The notes: generated by a model not told the origin, from the letters alone. Counted from the stretch's first letter, positions 13,926-28,668 are shown. The stretch is DNA of 64,000 nt from Synchiropus splendidus (GCF_027744825.2 NC_071336.1:27374501-27438500); one strand, 5' to 3'. Numbers and translations are program-made.

Positions 13926-15126
13926 CTCATATTGCACTTTCTTTGTTACCTATATTTCTATCATTTAAGTTGTGCAATGTCATTTAAAAAAAAAACAAAA
14001 AAACAGAATAGGCAGAGCTCACACAGTCAGCGAAGCGAGAGCACGCAACAGGCTGTTAGCAGCATGGCAGCCACAACAAATGACAACAACACAAGGTGGA
14101 TTATCCCGAGTGATGTGTCCTCCTGTCAAGACTTGAATAGGGAATATTCCGGCAGCTAGTTGTGAAGCACGCACCGAGGTATGCTCCCATGACGTGGCTG
14201 TTGACATTTTGAAGCCTCGCAAAGAGCAGTACCATGTGACCGGTTCTGGAAATGGATTGTGTAGTTTATTTCCAGATTTCAGCAGTAACGCTGTTTCATC
14301 TGCTCTCATACTGTAGGAATCTTTGAGGTTAGTATAGAGCGTGGGTTCACTCGAAAGAAAGGCAATGTCAGGCCACATAGCCGAAGTGCTCAGACTTTCT
14401 GAATTAGAATGTTATTGAAAAAGAAACCAATGATGCTTCAGAGAAACATCCCACAGATATTCAATATAAAAAAATGTTTATTAAACCAAATTATTGTTGC
14501 AACCCCCCCAACGAAATTTGATTTACAGGTCCCAATGTTCAATATACTTTTTCAATATCTTCAGTTTTCAGTCATACATCAACCCAGTTTAAAGTAATCA
14601 AAATAGCTTCTTGTGAAATGACAGGTTCGGAATGTAGAGTGGAGCCAATAATGTTTAGCTGAATGTTTAGAGCATGGTATCACCATGATACCTGACTTTG
14701 TTTTTTTCCTTTCCATTCATGCATCAAGGACGGAAATATTCCCTCTATTTCTTCGCTGATGATCCAATCATCATTTGCTTGGGGCGAAGTCGACTGAGTC
14801 CCTCCACGAAATGTTAAAAAAGTTGGCAACAAGTTGCTTATTTGCTGCAAACACACAACACATTTCGAGCAATCTGCCCGTATTTGTTTCGATTTTTTTC
14901 TTTCTTTGACTGAAAGTTGCTAAGTAAATGATCTCATTACAGCAAGACTCTCTCTCCACTGCTGTCATTCACTCTCTTTCCTTCTCATTCACTCACATTC
15001 TCACTCCCTCTCTCCACTTGGTTCAACAGATCGTTTTCATAACCACTTTTCTGAGGTCACAGCCTCGTCTGCTGTAGTCACGCAATCCTCGCCTGCTCAG
15101 TCAGCGTTCCACACACGTAGTATAGG

Positions 15127-15148
15127 CACACACACACACACACACACA
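15127..15148. repeat. (CA)n microsatellite
   Basis: Eleven uninterrupted CA units. Confidence 0.95.
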
Positions 15149-18037
15149 GTATGGCAGTTCTGCGCTAGTCATGCCTTAAAGAGACAGTGTCTCTCAGTGC
15201 AGCCACAACATGTTACAGACATGAAAGGGTCAGCATGTCTATTTTTGGCTCTCTGTGCACATGAGCATTCCACTGCTGCTGGCAACACACATGCAACCTG
15301 TGGCTGCGGCGTCACATCGCGCTGCACGCTTCAATTCACCCCTCCCTCCCTCACTTACAGTAGCGTTTTAACAGCTTAATTCCTCAAACAGGAAAAATCA
15401 TTTTTGGAGTCCATTAATCTCCATTTAAAAAAGAAGGCTGATTCACTTCCTTTAAGCTCACTGCTGTAGGTGAATATTTAAAAAACATCTTCATGTGGTT
15501 GGCACAAAAGTTGAGAGGCCGTCTCTTTGTCCTAACCTCACAAACCTCAGGCCAATTCATGATCACAGCAGATGCAACAAGTGAGTCATTTCTTATTGCA
15601 AATCTCATTTTAATTGTCAAGTGGTTATTGCGTTCACAGACTTTCAATAAGCCTTGCATGCGATTTCAAAATGTCTTTTTCACAGAACAAAAATGAGTCA
15701 TGAAAGCTTGGAATTGTTTTTAGTGACACATCCTGTCCTGATTCAGCACATAGATGGACACGATACATTACATACACAGTACATTAAAATCACCAGTGAG
15801 AGACAACTGCCCACTCTGAGTTGGCGTGGATTATTTAGCATATTATGACGCCACTGCCTTGTTGGTTCTGATGTTTGCGTTGCATGCATTTACGGTATAA
15901 GGTAACAGCGGCGGTCGGTTTCATATCGGTGGACAAATAGTAATATGTGATGAAATACCTGAACCATTGATAGAGAATAAAATACATGTCAATGAAGTGT
16001 TGCGCTGTTTTCTGCCAACGATACAGGTGGGTGCAAGCAGGACATGCACCCTGCATGCATTCAGTCCAGCCAGACATCACCGTGGAAGGTTGAGCTACTC
16101 AGAGCGCCATAAAAACAACAAATGTAACCTCCAATTTTTAGCATCTGAAGAAACCTGTCGCTGGGGACTTGCGATACACACATTCACACCGTGGTTTAAG
16201 TGCAGAAAGTTGATATCAACAGACAAGATTTGCGGAGATATTAACACATATTGTGTCATTTTTCTGTTATTACGGAGTATAGAAATAGCACTGCGCGAAA
16301 CATGACATTTGGGTCCAATATCATGTCTGAACCATGGCAGTGTAATAAGCTGTGTGCAGATGCCGACTTGTGTTGAGGAAAATCGCAGAGAGACACACAA
16401 CTAATGTATAACAATGAGAGAGGGTTGTGTTCTCCTCCGGAGTAAAGAATGATACTGTGTATAATACTGCTGACAGCGGGCTGCAACTCCGGAGTCAACT
16501 CTTAGTCTACATGTATTCTCAGTTACAAATGACTCTAATATGTTTATGAGTCACCAGTCACTGACTCGTTGCTATGTTCGAAGCTGTCTGCTGCTCTGGG
16601 TGTCTGTGTTGCGGCAACGTCACGGACTGGCGTGTCAAACGGCTTGACAGAGTCTCTGCAACGCTGAATAAAAAATACTTTCTGCCGCCAATTCTGCCTA
16701 ATAACAACGTGAAACCCTGAACTAACTAACTTCAGGTGATTGCTGATAAGATCCTAGTCTGACAGTGGCCTGGTGAATCAATTCAGGGGAAATGCTGTAT
16801 CAATAGGGGAAGGTAGAATCACAATATATTGCTGAATGAATTTTATCCACCCCTAACTGTATGTACAAGAATATTTAGTAGAATCTTTGAACTCACTCTC
16901 GGCTCTCTGAATTTCAAAACTCCTAAAATTTTAACTCTTTATTAAAGTAAGTGTTATTACCAGTGTGGAGCGCATGGATAGTTCCCGCACTGAACCTTTG
17001 TTGGACCTGACACAACAAATCCATCTCTCTCCCGCTCCGTGCGCCCTTATGTTTTTGGTTTGTCCCTTCACCCAACACCTCTCTATCCTCTCATCACCTC
17101 TCCTCCACCAGGATAGCCCGAGGAGATGGGGGATACCGATATAAGTGAGAGTGACAGAACGGAGCGGGTAGGCGAAGAGGAAATGAGGTCAGGTGATTTA
17201 GAAAGAGAAACACCGTTTTGGTCCCGGACCTCTGCTGCTTTCAAATTCCCTAAATCACAGTGTCGTGGTTTTGATATGAAGGGTGTGTTTGCAAACGGTG
17301 GTTAAAAATGAAGTAATGCCGACTAAAAATAGCGTCCTGTCCTTTTCACCCTCCTTGAAACAACATTGTAATAGTTTGGGCATGCATCCTTGAGCTTGGA
17401 CTAAACTGACACGTTTGTTAAAATATTCATCAGGAATGCTTTGGTCTATCCTCGCTCTGGCCGTTTTTTTCGAGCTCAGTCAAAACTGCAAAAACTTGTT
17501 CGTTGAATTAGTATATTTCCTGTAGGGAGGCTTGTCATTTTAAGGCATGTTAAGGAAGGATAGGGAAGGCAGTGTCATACTCCAGCGCGTGGGCTTTGTG
17601 GTTGTCAAAAGTAATATCTTTTGAGGAACTCTCTTTTCTTGGCAGCCAAACATAATGGAGTCAAACGGAACCCTGCGAAGCAAAGTTTCATTAGAAGAAT
17701 AGAAGACTTTATGAGTCGGCAAATTTGTCTATGGAGGGATAGAACTTGTTTCCAGGTCATCGATATTAGATTGAGGCACGGCCTCATTTTTGTGCCTCAT
17801 TTAAGTTAGTGTAACTGATATATTCTGTTATCTTTGCCTTACATTTATAAATGGCTGTGGGGTGGAGCTCTGGCCATCATGACGCCCACTTCGCCCCACC
17901 ATACCACTTCACTTGAGCCTGGCACCGGACCTCCATAAGGTCTCAAGTGAACTTGGACCACCAATGTGATTATTATGCTGTATTATTCATCGTAGGCTGT
18001 AATGAAAAAAACTGTCTTCGAGAGAAAGCTTTCAAAT

Positions 18038-18155
18038 ATTAATTCATTTATTCCGAGGGTCATCTGGGGCCGGAGCCTATCCTACTTATCACAAGGGGGG
18101 TGGGGCACCCGGCGCTGGGTCCGTCCCGTCCATCAGCAAATAGACACCAGGGCTG
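18038..18155 (+). repeat. Dispersed fish repeat fragment
   Basis: Contains GGGGCCGGAGCCTATCCTAC and a following CACCCGGCGCTGGGTCCGTC block, a degraded match to the abundant teleost repeat that reads roughly '...gctggagcctatcccagc...ggacaggtcgccagtccatc...'. A shorter related scrap is at 43638-43690. Family identification is from memory, so the exact class is open. Confidence 0.5.
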
Positions 18156-21100
18156 AGTGATGTGGTTTTAAATTCCTTCCCCGGATGTAATGTGCTGTTA
18201 AGTGACAGAAGGACAAGCCACACATGTGAACTGTAAGTGTGCGTATTGCACAGCACAATGCTACTAAATGAATGAGCGTTGAAGGGGATTTTGAGCGACT
18301 GGAGCAATGGAAACATCAAGCAACAGAAGCGTGGGCCGCTGCCGTGAATAGTGAAAGAAGTTAGCGCCCGCCCCCGGCCAATTCACATAGCTGACTGGTG
18401 GCAACCTTTACTGAAAGGGTCTTGCTGCTCTGGATCGGTGAATGAGAATCTGAAATATTGAGAGCAATTGCTGCTTTAAAAAAAAATAAAAATTGCCCCA
18501 AGGAGCTTCCTGCCATCTACTGTGCCCCCCATGTTTTTTATTGACTTTCAGTTGTGTGACAAGATAAGTGTCACCTTATTCTAAGCAGCGCTAACATTCT
18601 GCAGAGCAACCTCACTTAAAACACGTAACAAACAGTGGTGATTCAATGCGAAAATGTATCAGTGTGACAATATTGCCTCAACTTCATGTCGTCGCCTGTT
18701 TCTTTATCAACTTTACTATTATTTCACTCAACCCTTATACATGCTCTGCAAACAAAGAAGAGTGAAGACTCTGGGGCACCACAAGCTCTCACTTTTTGCT
18801 GTGAGGTTGCAGTGCAGCATTGACTATGATTCTGATTTAAGCCTCCACTCTATGTCCAGGCTTGTTTCATCCAGCAACTGTTGCGCGATGGTGGACACCA
18901 GAGTCAGTGCCTCAACATGTACAGCGATTGCTGGACACTCCTTCACATGCAGGGAGGGGTTTGTTGTGAATTTGTGACACTCATTTGTTGCACAGAAGCT
19001 TCAAGACTTTTTTTCGTCACAGCATTAACACATGGCCGTACACACGTCAACTTCAAACATCATCACCTGCACTTCAGCGACGTAATTGAAGTTGACATCT
19101 TGACACTATCCTCCACACAAGAACCAACAGCACTTCCACTCAGGCTGGAATGAGATTTTCCAGCTCATCAAATCTCAGCTTGTGTTTTTTGTCATGACAT
19201 CACCAGCGGAGGAGGAGAGGCCACGAAACAGCCTCAATATGGCCTGGAAATTGACAGGGAATTTTGGCCGGAGGAGGTTGCATGAGAAGGAGTAGGACTT
19301 GAAGTAGCAGGGCGGAGAGGCTTGCCAAGAGAAAAGGGATCGGGCTTGAAGGCTTTTGGCAGGTGTTTTGACTCTGCTATCCATCCAGCTGCTGACTCAA
19401 AACATGGGAGGTGTTCCTGGACAATATACTAGCAAGTGAGACAAACTGCAATCTTTGTACGTTGGCCTACTTATTCTCTGAGTGACGGCTGGAACTTTAT
19501 TAAGAATGAAACGTCGAGCGGCGGCATTTCTGAAGCCCCTTTTAAGACCAACCTTTCTAGTTCAATATAATCCTATTGATCCCCAAATATATTTATAAAT
19601 ATATACTGGAAATACCTGTATTCTGACTGTATTAATTTGAAAAATCAAAAAGTGTAACGCATGTTCAACAGCAACAAGATATTAAACATTTCAGTCAAAA
19701 ATGGTTTCAACTATATTTAAAAATGAATTCCTTTTTTTTCGGACATACTTCTTAATGTCACTAAAATTTAGAGAACTATTAAACGCTGTTGGAGCTGAAC
19801 TGCTGCAGTGAAGATCAAGGGACTGAAATGTCATTTAAAGTGATGGATGATTCTTAATATTTTTACAACGACTGACTGGTGAAAGAAGGAACATTTAAGT
19901 TGGATTTTCAACCACGATTTTGGGCAGTCGTCTGAATTATTTACACTTTTTGCTCAACAATAATTATACAGCTTCGATCTTCATGGGTCACGAGGTTGTT
20001 AAATTGTGTTAATTGGGTCAAGTTTGACGGTTCTCGACGTGAATAATCCTGTCTGACGTTTTAATAAAGATTCTGGCTTCAGCAGAGATGAATCAAGAAG
20101 TGCTATTGTGATGGCCAAATGAATTATGCACTAGTCCTTCGACTGCTATTTTATTCCTGCCTTCTGCTGCTTGCTCCCCCACCCACCCCCTGCCTTTGAT
20201 GTATAGCAGAGCAGTGAGTTAAGGTCATGGATGGAGTCATCAGATTGCGTGACATGTTGACCTTGTTGCGATGGTCGACTTGTTTGGTAGCGCACATCCT
20301 CTGGAGGCAGCGCAGAGCTCATTTACAGTGACGGTTTATGTCATTCCGATTTAACGTAACTGCTCCGGCCAGTCATGGTAGTAAGTACGAGCTTATGAGG
20401 GATAGATGTTAGAAAAATAAAGAATTATCCGTCTTAGCAACGCAGATTCGAAACAGTTGTGGGTGAGTTAGAGAGGAGCCAGTCAGGTTGAGGTTGTGCA
20501 GACCTCCAGGCTGTGGAGAGGTGGCACCACAACAGAGGAAGGATTGAACTGCACATTAACAGCAGACCGAAAACACAAAAGACTTGAAATCTGATTGAAG
20601 CAGAATTTAGCAGCACAATTTAAGCAAACAGAGGTTTGCGCACTTGAGCCAAGGATCTTTTTATTTCATGGTGAAGTTCAAGTGCAAAAAGAAAAAAAAA
20701 AAGAAACGCTGCTGAACATCAGCAATGTCAGGCTGCAATTTGTTTCTCAAGTGTTTGTCTGCTTATTTTAGGCATTCATATCCGCATTACAAGTGACTTT
20801 TAAAACGCTTACGCACGCATTGCCAACAACAACACATCATATTTCATCACTATGAAGAGCGAGCCTGGAAATAACACGACTAAAAGCCTATGAAAGTGAC
20901 TCAAGATATCATCAAGGCATCAAAAAAGACCATTTCAAAGCCTTTTATTCAGGGAAACCACCATGAACATCACATTTATCGTCATATCGAGGGGCAGTGA
21001 CTGCAGTGAGACAGCAGATGATCAGATTTGTGTGACCGGACATGACAAACGCCTCTATGGTGTAAAATGGAACTGCAGCTGCGGACAAATATGCAACACA

Positions 21101-21229
21101 CCTTGTTTACACGGTCAGAGTTGGTATTTTACTCAACCATCTGTTGATGTTCTATTCCTGAAAGACTGTTTATTTGGAAGTGATCAAAACATTAAAATGG
21201 TTTGTGTTGGAGGGAATTCTGAATAATTC

Positions 21230-21320
21230 AAATCACCATCTGGTCGAGATGTGTTTTATAGATCTGGAAAAGGTGTGCGACCGGGTTCCCAGGGGAGCAG
21301 TTGTGGGGGGTGACTGTGGG
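21230..21320 (+). mobile_element. RTE-like LINE reverse transcriptase scrap
   Basis: In the plus frame the DNA reads F-I-D-L-E-K-V-C-D-R-V-P-R-G-A, a close match to the conserved reverse transcriptase segment 'F-x-D-L-E-K-A-Y-D-R-V-P-R' of RTE-type LINEs. The frame is lost on both sides and the Ala-Tyr pair is mutated to Val-Cys, so it is dead. Only about 90 bp is recognisable. Confidence 0.65.
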
Positions 21321-22041
21321 AGTGGCGGGTGAGGGGGGACGTAGGAGTGCTGCTCCCGCAGTAGAGACGTCACTGAAATCTGATTGTTGGTACTTTCCAG
21401 ATTTATGAATTGTCACGAGAATTTCAGTTTTGGGTCGGTTAGGATGTTATCAACGCTCTCTAAAATATCCGTCAATGGGGCTTATCTTTTTTTACTGCCC
21501 CAAATCATCTTGGTTTCTCAGGCTCAATCTTAGGTAGAATCTTTTTTTAGCATACCCAGGATTTTTTTTTCTTAGGATCCTGTCCAGAGATATTTTAATT
21601 TATAACACATGGAAGCACCATTTCCTCATTTTATGGGCCAAATTTTGTGAAGTGAAGCCAGTTGTCCTCCATAGTTTATGGTAAATGGTGCTAGAGTGTT
21701 ACTTATGCTCAGTGCGAGTCGATGTACTACGGAGGAGTTCTCATGCCAGACAGCGCTGTATTTTCCTTACGACAAATGAAGAAAATAGCATAACAAACAG
21801 AGACTTCAGTGTGGACCAAGGATAACGCATTTAAAGGACCTTAAAGAAGAATGTAAAGGATTCACAATGCCTCACTCCGTATGATGCATAATCTTGAAGA
21901 GAAGCTTGGACCCCATACGTTGGTTAAAACTCATCGTAGAAGACAATAAATGTCAGCATTGGGATCTCCTACACCCAACCTCACACACAAGAACCCAGAT
22001 ATACAAGGTTACAGTTGAAGAGAGTTGCTAGAGTGAGAGGC

Positions 22042-22338
22042 TTAGTGGGATCCTGACAACATTCCAAGCTGCTGTTCTATTCTGAGCCTCTGCTGGATGG
22101 CTGAGCTTCTGTGTCTATATCCAGGCAACCTGTCGGAAGACTCATGTTGTCTGCTTGTCTCTGTGATCATCAACGCAAAGCTTCTTTGGCTTTCAAATCC
22201 CATACATACTGCGACAGGTTGTGCCCAGTTACGAAAGAATTTGACACGAATCCATCTCGTGGTCCCTCTTTCATTCACTTGTGAACAAGACCCCATGATA
22301 CCTGAACTCCTCCACTTGGGGGCGGCTCTCATTCCCAT
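22042..22338 (-). mobile_element. RTE-like LINE fragment, 3' part of ORF
   Basis: On the minus strand a frame with breaks resembles the RTE-type segment following the reverse transcriptase ('VEEFKYLGVLFTSEG...'): visible pieces are V-E-E-F-R-Y-H-G-V-L-F-T-S-E near the 22338 end and R-S-S-A-I-Q-Q-R-L-R-I-E-Q-Q-L near the 22042 end. Frameshifts are needed to join them. It is in the opposite orientation to the scrap at 21230-21320, so these are two insertions or an internally inverted copy. Confidence 0.55.
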
Positions 22339-24538
22339 CCTGAGCTGGACAGAAGGCCAATTTAAGACTGAGAATCATAGTCTCAGACTTACAGGAGCTG
22401 ACCTCATGAAACTTGTTTCCCACAAGGCCAAAGCAAATCTGTCATATAAAGCAGCGCCAGGACAAACTTTGGCAGACGCTAAACACATAAAGACTGAATG
22501 AATTTCGGCTTTTCAGTGCATCGCTTTATTGCATAATTTCCACCCCCTTCACCCCTTTTATCCATCACAGGAATCCGTCTGCTTCAGTCAGCTGTTTTCT
22601 GTAAAAATGTGTAGATCACAGCACGACAGAGGACTGCAAGAGGATGATGTGTCATCTGAATGCACGTCAGCTTTAGTGAGAAGGCAAAAAAACAATCGGA
22701 GGTCTCTGCTTCGATGTGCGTGCGTGCGCGTGACAGCGGGTGTTTATAAAACTATCACCACATTATCATGCCTGAGACATGTGAGCGGGCGCGGCATCTT
22801 CATCCTTAACTCGTTTAGGACATATTGAGGTCATTTTCGCTGGGTTTACACAACATTGCGTGAGAAGGGAAGGGTATCCGGTGGATCCAATTGCCCTCTG
22901 TGCGGGCAGCAGCGGCTCCATGAATGTGGCCTTTGAGTGGTGAGAGGCCAGCAGACAGCCTGTACTTACTGTATCTGGGAAATAGGCCTGATGCGACTTC
23001 AGACCACCACAATGATGTTATTATGGTTGCCCCCTTCTCTCCGAATGCCGTCTCCTCTGTCTTTACTTTTGGTTCTGGGGACCTTGTTGTGCATGACTCA
23101 CTGCTGAGGAGTTTCTGTGGTCGGTTGTTTACCCACACATTACTCATGGTCAGACTTGGACAAATCACTGCCTCCCATTTAATTTATTTCCAACGACCAA
23201 TCTACCAAAATATGTGAAAAATGTTTTTGTTATCGCACCCTCTGGGAAAGGGAAGCTTTATTTACCCCAAAAACAAGTATTCTGTGCCTTTACTCTCCTT
23301 CAAACCAGGCCGACAGACAGGCACTGAACATTCTGATGGGAAAACACATCATAAAAAGTCATGCCCTGCAACAACACACACACAAGTCCTGCATGATAAT
23401 TTGCTGATGATTCTCCGTACTTGGACTGTTGAAGTCTCATCAAGTCAACATCTTCCTGAAACGGTGCGAAAACTGTTTGCTATCAGGTCACAAACGGCAG
23501 CTGTGGATTCGCATGTCAGCTTTGATTTTGGGCGCTATATTTGCACAGACAAGCTGTCACTTTATGTTTGAGGACGATTTGCGAGAAGTGGGTGAGAGAG
23601 AACAGTGACAGTTCTTACCTGCTTTAATGTATCCTGCTGGAAATGCCGGGATTCTCCAGTTTACTCACAATACAAATTTCATGCTAAAAAACACGTAGTT
23701 GGTGGAAACATAACCATTTACACAACACTACTGTCAGTTAAGTTAGTTCAGTATTTATTAAAGTAACAATTTAGAATGGAGAACTGTGTTATTATTTTGA
23801 GTTTACTGTAGTTAGAGTGAGAATTTAGTGGCCATTTTAGATTAAAGAATAGTCAAGCTAACAAGATGCTAATCGGTACCGTTGAATGGTGAATGACTGG
23901 CTAATACAGAATAAATACTTTATTTACAGCCGTATATGTTTCCTAATATAAAGTGTAACCAAAAAAAAATTACATTTTTGTCTTCATTTTTTATTTCACT
24001 CGCTTGAAGGCAACAATTTTCAGTCCAAATAGCAGAATGGTATTTAAATGCTAACAGCTAACACGCTAACAACATTAAAAAACAAGAATTATAGAAGAAA
24101 GGGTCTGTGATAGAGATATGCAAATTGATAATCGTGAACTGCAGTATCCCTCCTTTGCAAGGCAAAACTTTCATTCCAAAGAAAGCACTATTTTTCTATA
24201 CCGTTCCCAATCTTCTTCACATGCGACAGCGCCGAGCGAGCAGAGAAAGCTGTCCGAGGTCAGGAGATACCCATGAAAGCGACACAATGGGAGTGGTGTT
24301 AGTAAAATAAACATCGTTCGCGCCACTCGCGGCTCAATATTTGACAGGTGACACTGTATGAAAACAGGGATTAGACTGTCAGAGTCCTGACTGGAGATGT
24401 GTGGTTATACATGAGCGTGCGTATGTGTGCGCTAAGCATATTTAGAAACATTTGCAATTTGATGATGAAAACAAACCCTGGCACATTAGCATGGAGAATT
24501 TCCGAGCTCCGCACGCAAACTTATACCAGGGGAGGGCC

Positions 24539-24541
<3 letters not shown>

Positions 24542-24570
<29 letters not shown>
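24542..24570. repeat. (GT)n microsatellite
   Basis: Uninterrupted GT dinucleotide run. Confidence 0.95.
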
Positions 24571-25599
24571 ATGCTGTGGGCGAAGCTGGCAGCTGTTTAA
24601 ATTCAACATGCCGATTTAAGTGTGTGGCCGGTGAGACTGACACCAGCTCTGTCTGGCATGCTCTCTCCTGCTCAAACGCTGATTCATAATTGATTCTTAG
24701 TCCCTCCGCTAATCGTCTTTGCCTCAGAGCAGGTCTTGACGGTGAAGAACCCCCTTTTTTTTATTTACGTAACTTCAGTTTGAGTCACGAATCATTGACT
24801 TCTAATATGGTCACAGCGTTTTAGAATAGTTTCCCCTTGAAGAGAAAAACAAATGGCAACTGCTGTTCTTATTTTAGATGAAGCCCCTTTTATTCTTTTA
24901 GGTTATTATATTAAAGTCCTTCTCAAGGCTCCTCCTTCATTCCATGGCTCCTAAATTACTATGAATTAATCACACCCTTCACCAGACTCATTCTGCACTG
25001 CAACAGTTCTTGCAATTGCTGATCTTAAAATGTCACGAATGTTTGGTTTTGACTGTATATTTTTTTCCATCTTTCTGATGGAGCCATGACCTGAGGATGA
25101 AGCTTGAACTGTGTTACCTATATTGAACTCTTTAGATACACTTTTCCTCTGGCTACAATATTGCCCCGAGAGCGCAGGAGGATGAGTCAAGCTCAAGTCA
25201 CGCAACTGCCTCCCCTCCTCCCCCCCTCACTTAGCACACACCACCCTGACTGGAGAGATACCTGGCCGGCTTGGTGAGACATTTGCCCCGGCAGAGCTTT
25301 TCCTCTTTAACAATGTACCACAGCGATGCCGAGTCAGAGACAATCCCGCTGCAGCCAACTGATGTTTGGCATCTCGTCGGCTGTTTGTGTGACAACCGAG
25401 AGTTTTCCTCTTCCCCTTGCTGCGTCGCTCCGTGCCCTCTGCATGCATCTCTCTCTCTCCCCTAAAAATATTTTGTCAGGCTCACTCATTCGATCATAAT
25501 TCGGGAGTTCAGGCAGAGTTCAGGCTGCGCTGGGTGTGCGGAGTGCACAAAAAGGCTGCCAGCCAATAAAAAAAAAAACGTCCTCTTGCGTCACATTCT

Positions 25600-25735
25600 C
25601 TGCCTCATTTTTAATTAGCCCTCGATGTGACTCTTAATCAGTCCAATAATGATCTGATTAGCTGTTTAATCTTAATATAAATGAAATTTGCATCATGAAT
25701 ACTCAATGCGCCAAGTCGGCTTAACATCATTGTGA
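25600..25735. promoter_or_regulatory. Possible conserved non-coding element
   Basis: An AT-rich but non-simple block carries a TAATTAG homeodomain core (25612-25618), a TAATGATCTGATTAG double site, a CTTAATCAG site and a perfect POU octamer ATTTGCAT (25686-25693). Clustering of homeodomain and octamer sites inside a large intron is typical of vertebrate developmental enhancers. No conservation data can be seen here, so the call rests on motif density only. Confidence 0.3.
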
Positions 25736-27077
25736 AAAAAAAAAAGATGGATCCCCCCCAGAGCTTCTCCAAATTACTTTAACTTTATATGACATGAGCC
25801 GATGAACTATTTTTACACGGGCCAGTTAAGGGCTCCTGTTTGTCCCATATCAAATGCGGATGAAAGGGGACCTCATCTGGCTGGCGGTAGTTTATCGAGC
25901 TGCATCGGGTCAGATGCCACCTTTGGTTTGGGATCTTTCCAACCGCATGGAAACATATCGATTTACATTAGAGAACAACAGCGGCAGGCTGATGTTGCAC
26001 ACTGAAGCATGTGTCAATTAAAATAAATGAAGGTGACAGACAAAACAAACATGCCGGTGAGGTGTCCTGCACAAGTGCCCACGTGAACTCCAGAAATATT
26101 TTGCACTTGGATTTTGAAGTGAAGCTGCATCGGACATATGTGTGTGATTTGAAAAATGTTGGATGAACCATTAAATGGAAAGTGAAGAGAACATCTCAGA
26201 TAAAGAAAAAAAGATTTTCTGCTGCATGTAAACGAATGGAAAATGACCTCTTTATAAAGATGAAATTTCACATGATCAAACGTATTAAAACACTGTGGGA
26301 ACATCATAACAAATGGCACATCATGGAGGTGGACATTAACATGATAGTTTGACAGCGTGTTTTTCATCAAGATATCCTGGAAGAAACATCATAATGACTG
26401 AAGTCCGTTGCTTGCAGAACTCAAGTCGCGCATTCTGGTCAGAGGTATGAAGAGACGAACCGCTGCTGGTTGGAGAGAGAGATTTCATGACTAAAAACTA
26501 GCGATTTTATTGTCACCAATTCTGTAAAAGTCAAAGCTTTCCCATCTGCCTCCTCATTTCTCTTTCGCTTTGTTGACTGGCTGTGTTCCGTTTCTGGGGC
26601 AAGAAGTTCTCAAAATGTCTTTCAAAAAATCCTGGAGGAAACCCTGAAGGGGGTTCATGCTTGAATCAAGAGGACAACAAATCCAGCATGAGGTGAACTC
26701 TGATCCCAGTGTTTTGAGTTTGCAGGTTCCCCCCATGCTAGTCTCACATTGCCCAAAGGCCTATAAGAGGAGTTGAATGTCCTGGACACAGACCCTAAAT
26801 AGCACTGCAACAGTTGAAGCATTCTATTTTATCATGCAATAAATCTATTTTTTACTCCTGATTATTAATATTATTAAACATTAGTTTCAGAAAAGTTCAT
26901 TGTGAACCAGTTTGTCAACTTAACGTACTGGACTTTTTCTCCCTTTTTCTGAAGTTACTGCAGTGGTCGACGAAGGCATCAATGATTCAGTGATGGTCAG
27001 GAAAATTCTCAGATATTTTCTTTGTACTTTTACTTTTGTCCAGTGAATGTGTCTTTGATTTATAAAAATTACAGGCA

Positions 27078-27115
27078 ATAGAATTATAGAATTCGTATAA
27101 TTCATATAATTCTAT
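27078..27115. repeat. 11-bp perfect inverted repeat, AT-rich
   Basis: ATAGAATTATA (27078-27088) is mirrored by TATAATTCTAT (27105-27115), with a partly self-complementary GAATTC-containing loop. It would fold into a near-continuous hairpin. Confidence 0.85.
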
Positions 27116-28621
27116 GATGATTTTCAGGCGACCGTTTCAACTGTCAGCACAGTATTTCTTATTTTGTCAGTCCAGAAAAGTCGAAAACAATCTTGCTTCA
27201 TCACATTGACATCATTTCCTGTCGCTCCTGTGCATGTTGTCGTGTCAGGGCAGCAGTGTCACAAGGTTCACTCCGCAGCCAGTGTGAATAGCGTCTCCAT
27301 TCGCTCGGTTTAGCCATCAACAGATCGCGTTACCGACACCAGCCAGCTTTTTATGCAGGCGGCCATGTTAAATTGGTTGTGCAGTCGCTAATGGGGGCTT
27401 GGGTGTTCACTGGGAGGAAGCTGAAGGCCACTGGAGCCAGGGTGACAGCCAAGGTTCACTGCTGGGAGTCTTAGGTCCTGTCATCAACCGGCTCTTTGTG
27501 GTCGCTCGCTCATTCCAGCTGATTCCAGCAATATCAGGGGCATTTAAGTCCTGCAGTCTCACACACACAACGTTCTGTGCAACACAATGTTCGATCACTG
27601 TATATCATCCCTTCACAGTTGTGAGAAACATCTCTGGCATCAATTTAAACTGAAGTAAACATTATGGAAAACTGTTTTCCTGAAGATATGAGAAACTAAA
27701 TTCAACATCTGGGTGACAAGCTGGCAATTCATTATTGGCTGTACAACTACGATCAGGACGCAACATAAACAGTCCTAAAAGTCAGATTATTTAGGACAAA
27801 GAACAGATTTTTGCCGACATGTCCAAAGAATGTAAACAACAAAAGGCATACAACACTGATGAAGAGCAGCGTAAAACATGGAAGCCACGATAATATCAGT
27901 GAAGGCATGACAATTTGCTTTATCAACACAGTCATTTCAACCGGATTTAAGTGCATCAAACACTTTGAAAAGTGTCAAAGGAAAATTCACCAAGATCAAA
28001 CTGCAATGTTGGGTCATGGTTATTGCACCTGATGATTAAAGTTCCAGCAGCTTTAGACCATGTTTCTCTTTCGTCTTCTTCAAAGTAGACATCATGACAG
28101 ACATCACTGATCATTAGCCAGGAAGACCTCTTTGTCAACTTTATCTGACCGGCACTGTTTGGAGTATAGTTGCTTATTTACCTTCTTTGGTTATTTACTA
28201 GTTTAGGGAGGTTTACAGACATTTGTTTAACATTCATTCCCTCAGACTGCTTCATAACCATCGCAACTCTACGAGTTTTCATTTTGATGCTCCACGAGTG
28301 TCAATAAGTTTCAAGTGAGTCACGTTAGCCGTTAGCTTCGTTAGCTGTGCAGTGCAGAGAGTCATTGGCGTTACAGGTCAGACGCGAAAACTCAGTCATT
28401 CCAGCGCGACAATGTGTGGTCAAGTTAGAGGGGCATCAAGTTAAACAATAAACAACTCAAAGGCTTGTTAGCTCCGACGTGGAGTTGTGAGCGTGTGAGG
28501 AGAGTGCAGTGAGTAGGCGGCGGCGTGTCAGCATAGATCTATAGTGTATAGAATGTGACATAGACCATATGCGATCTCCTCACTTTGGCAGAAGGGCAAT
28601 ATGTTCAAATCATTCCCGATC

Positions 28622-28668
28622 TAGTATATGATCATATACATCATATATGATATATGCAGGTATATCAT
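28622..28668. repeat. Clustered AT palindromes
   Basis: Two overlapping short palindromes, TATATGATCATATA and ATCATATATGAT, followed by TATATCATGA, form a cruciform-prone patch. No gene context is visible. Confidence 0.7.

Noticed and set aside
24107..24310. Small plus-strand frame near 24.2 kb
   Set aside because: No homology recognised and no splice context.
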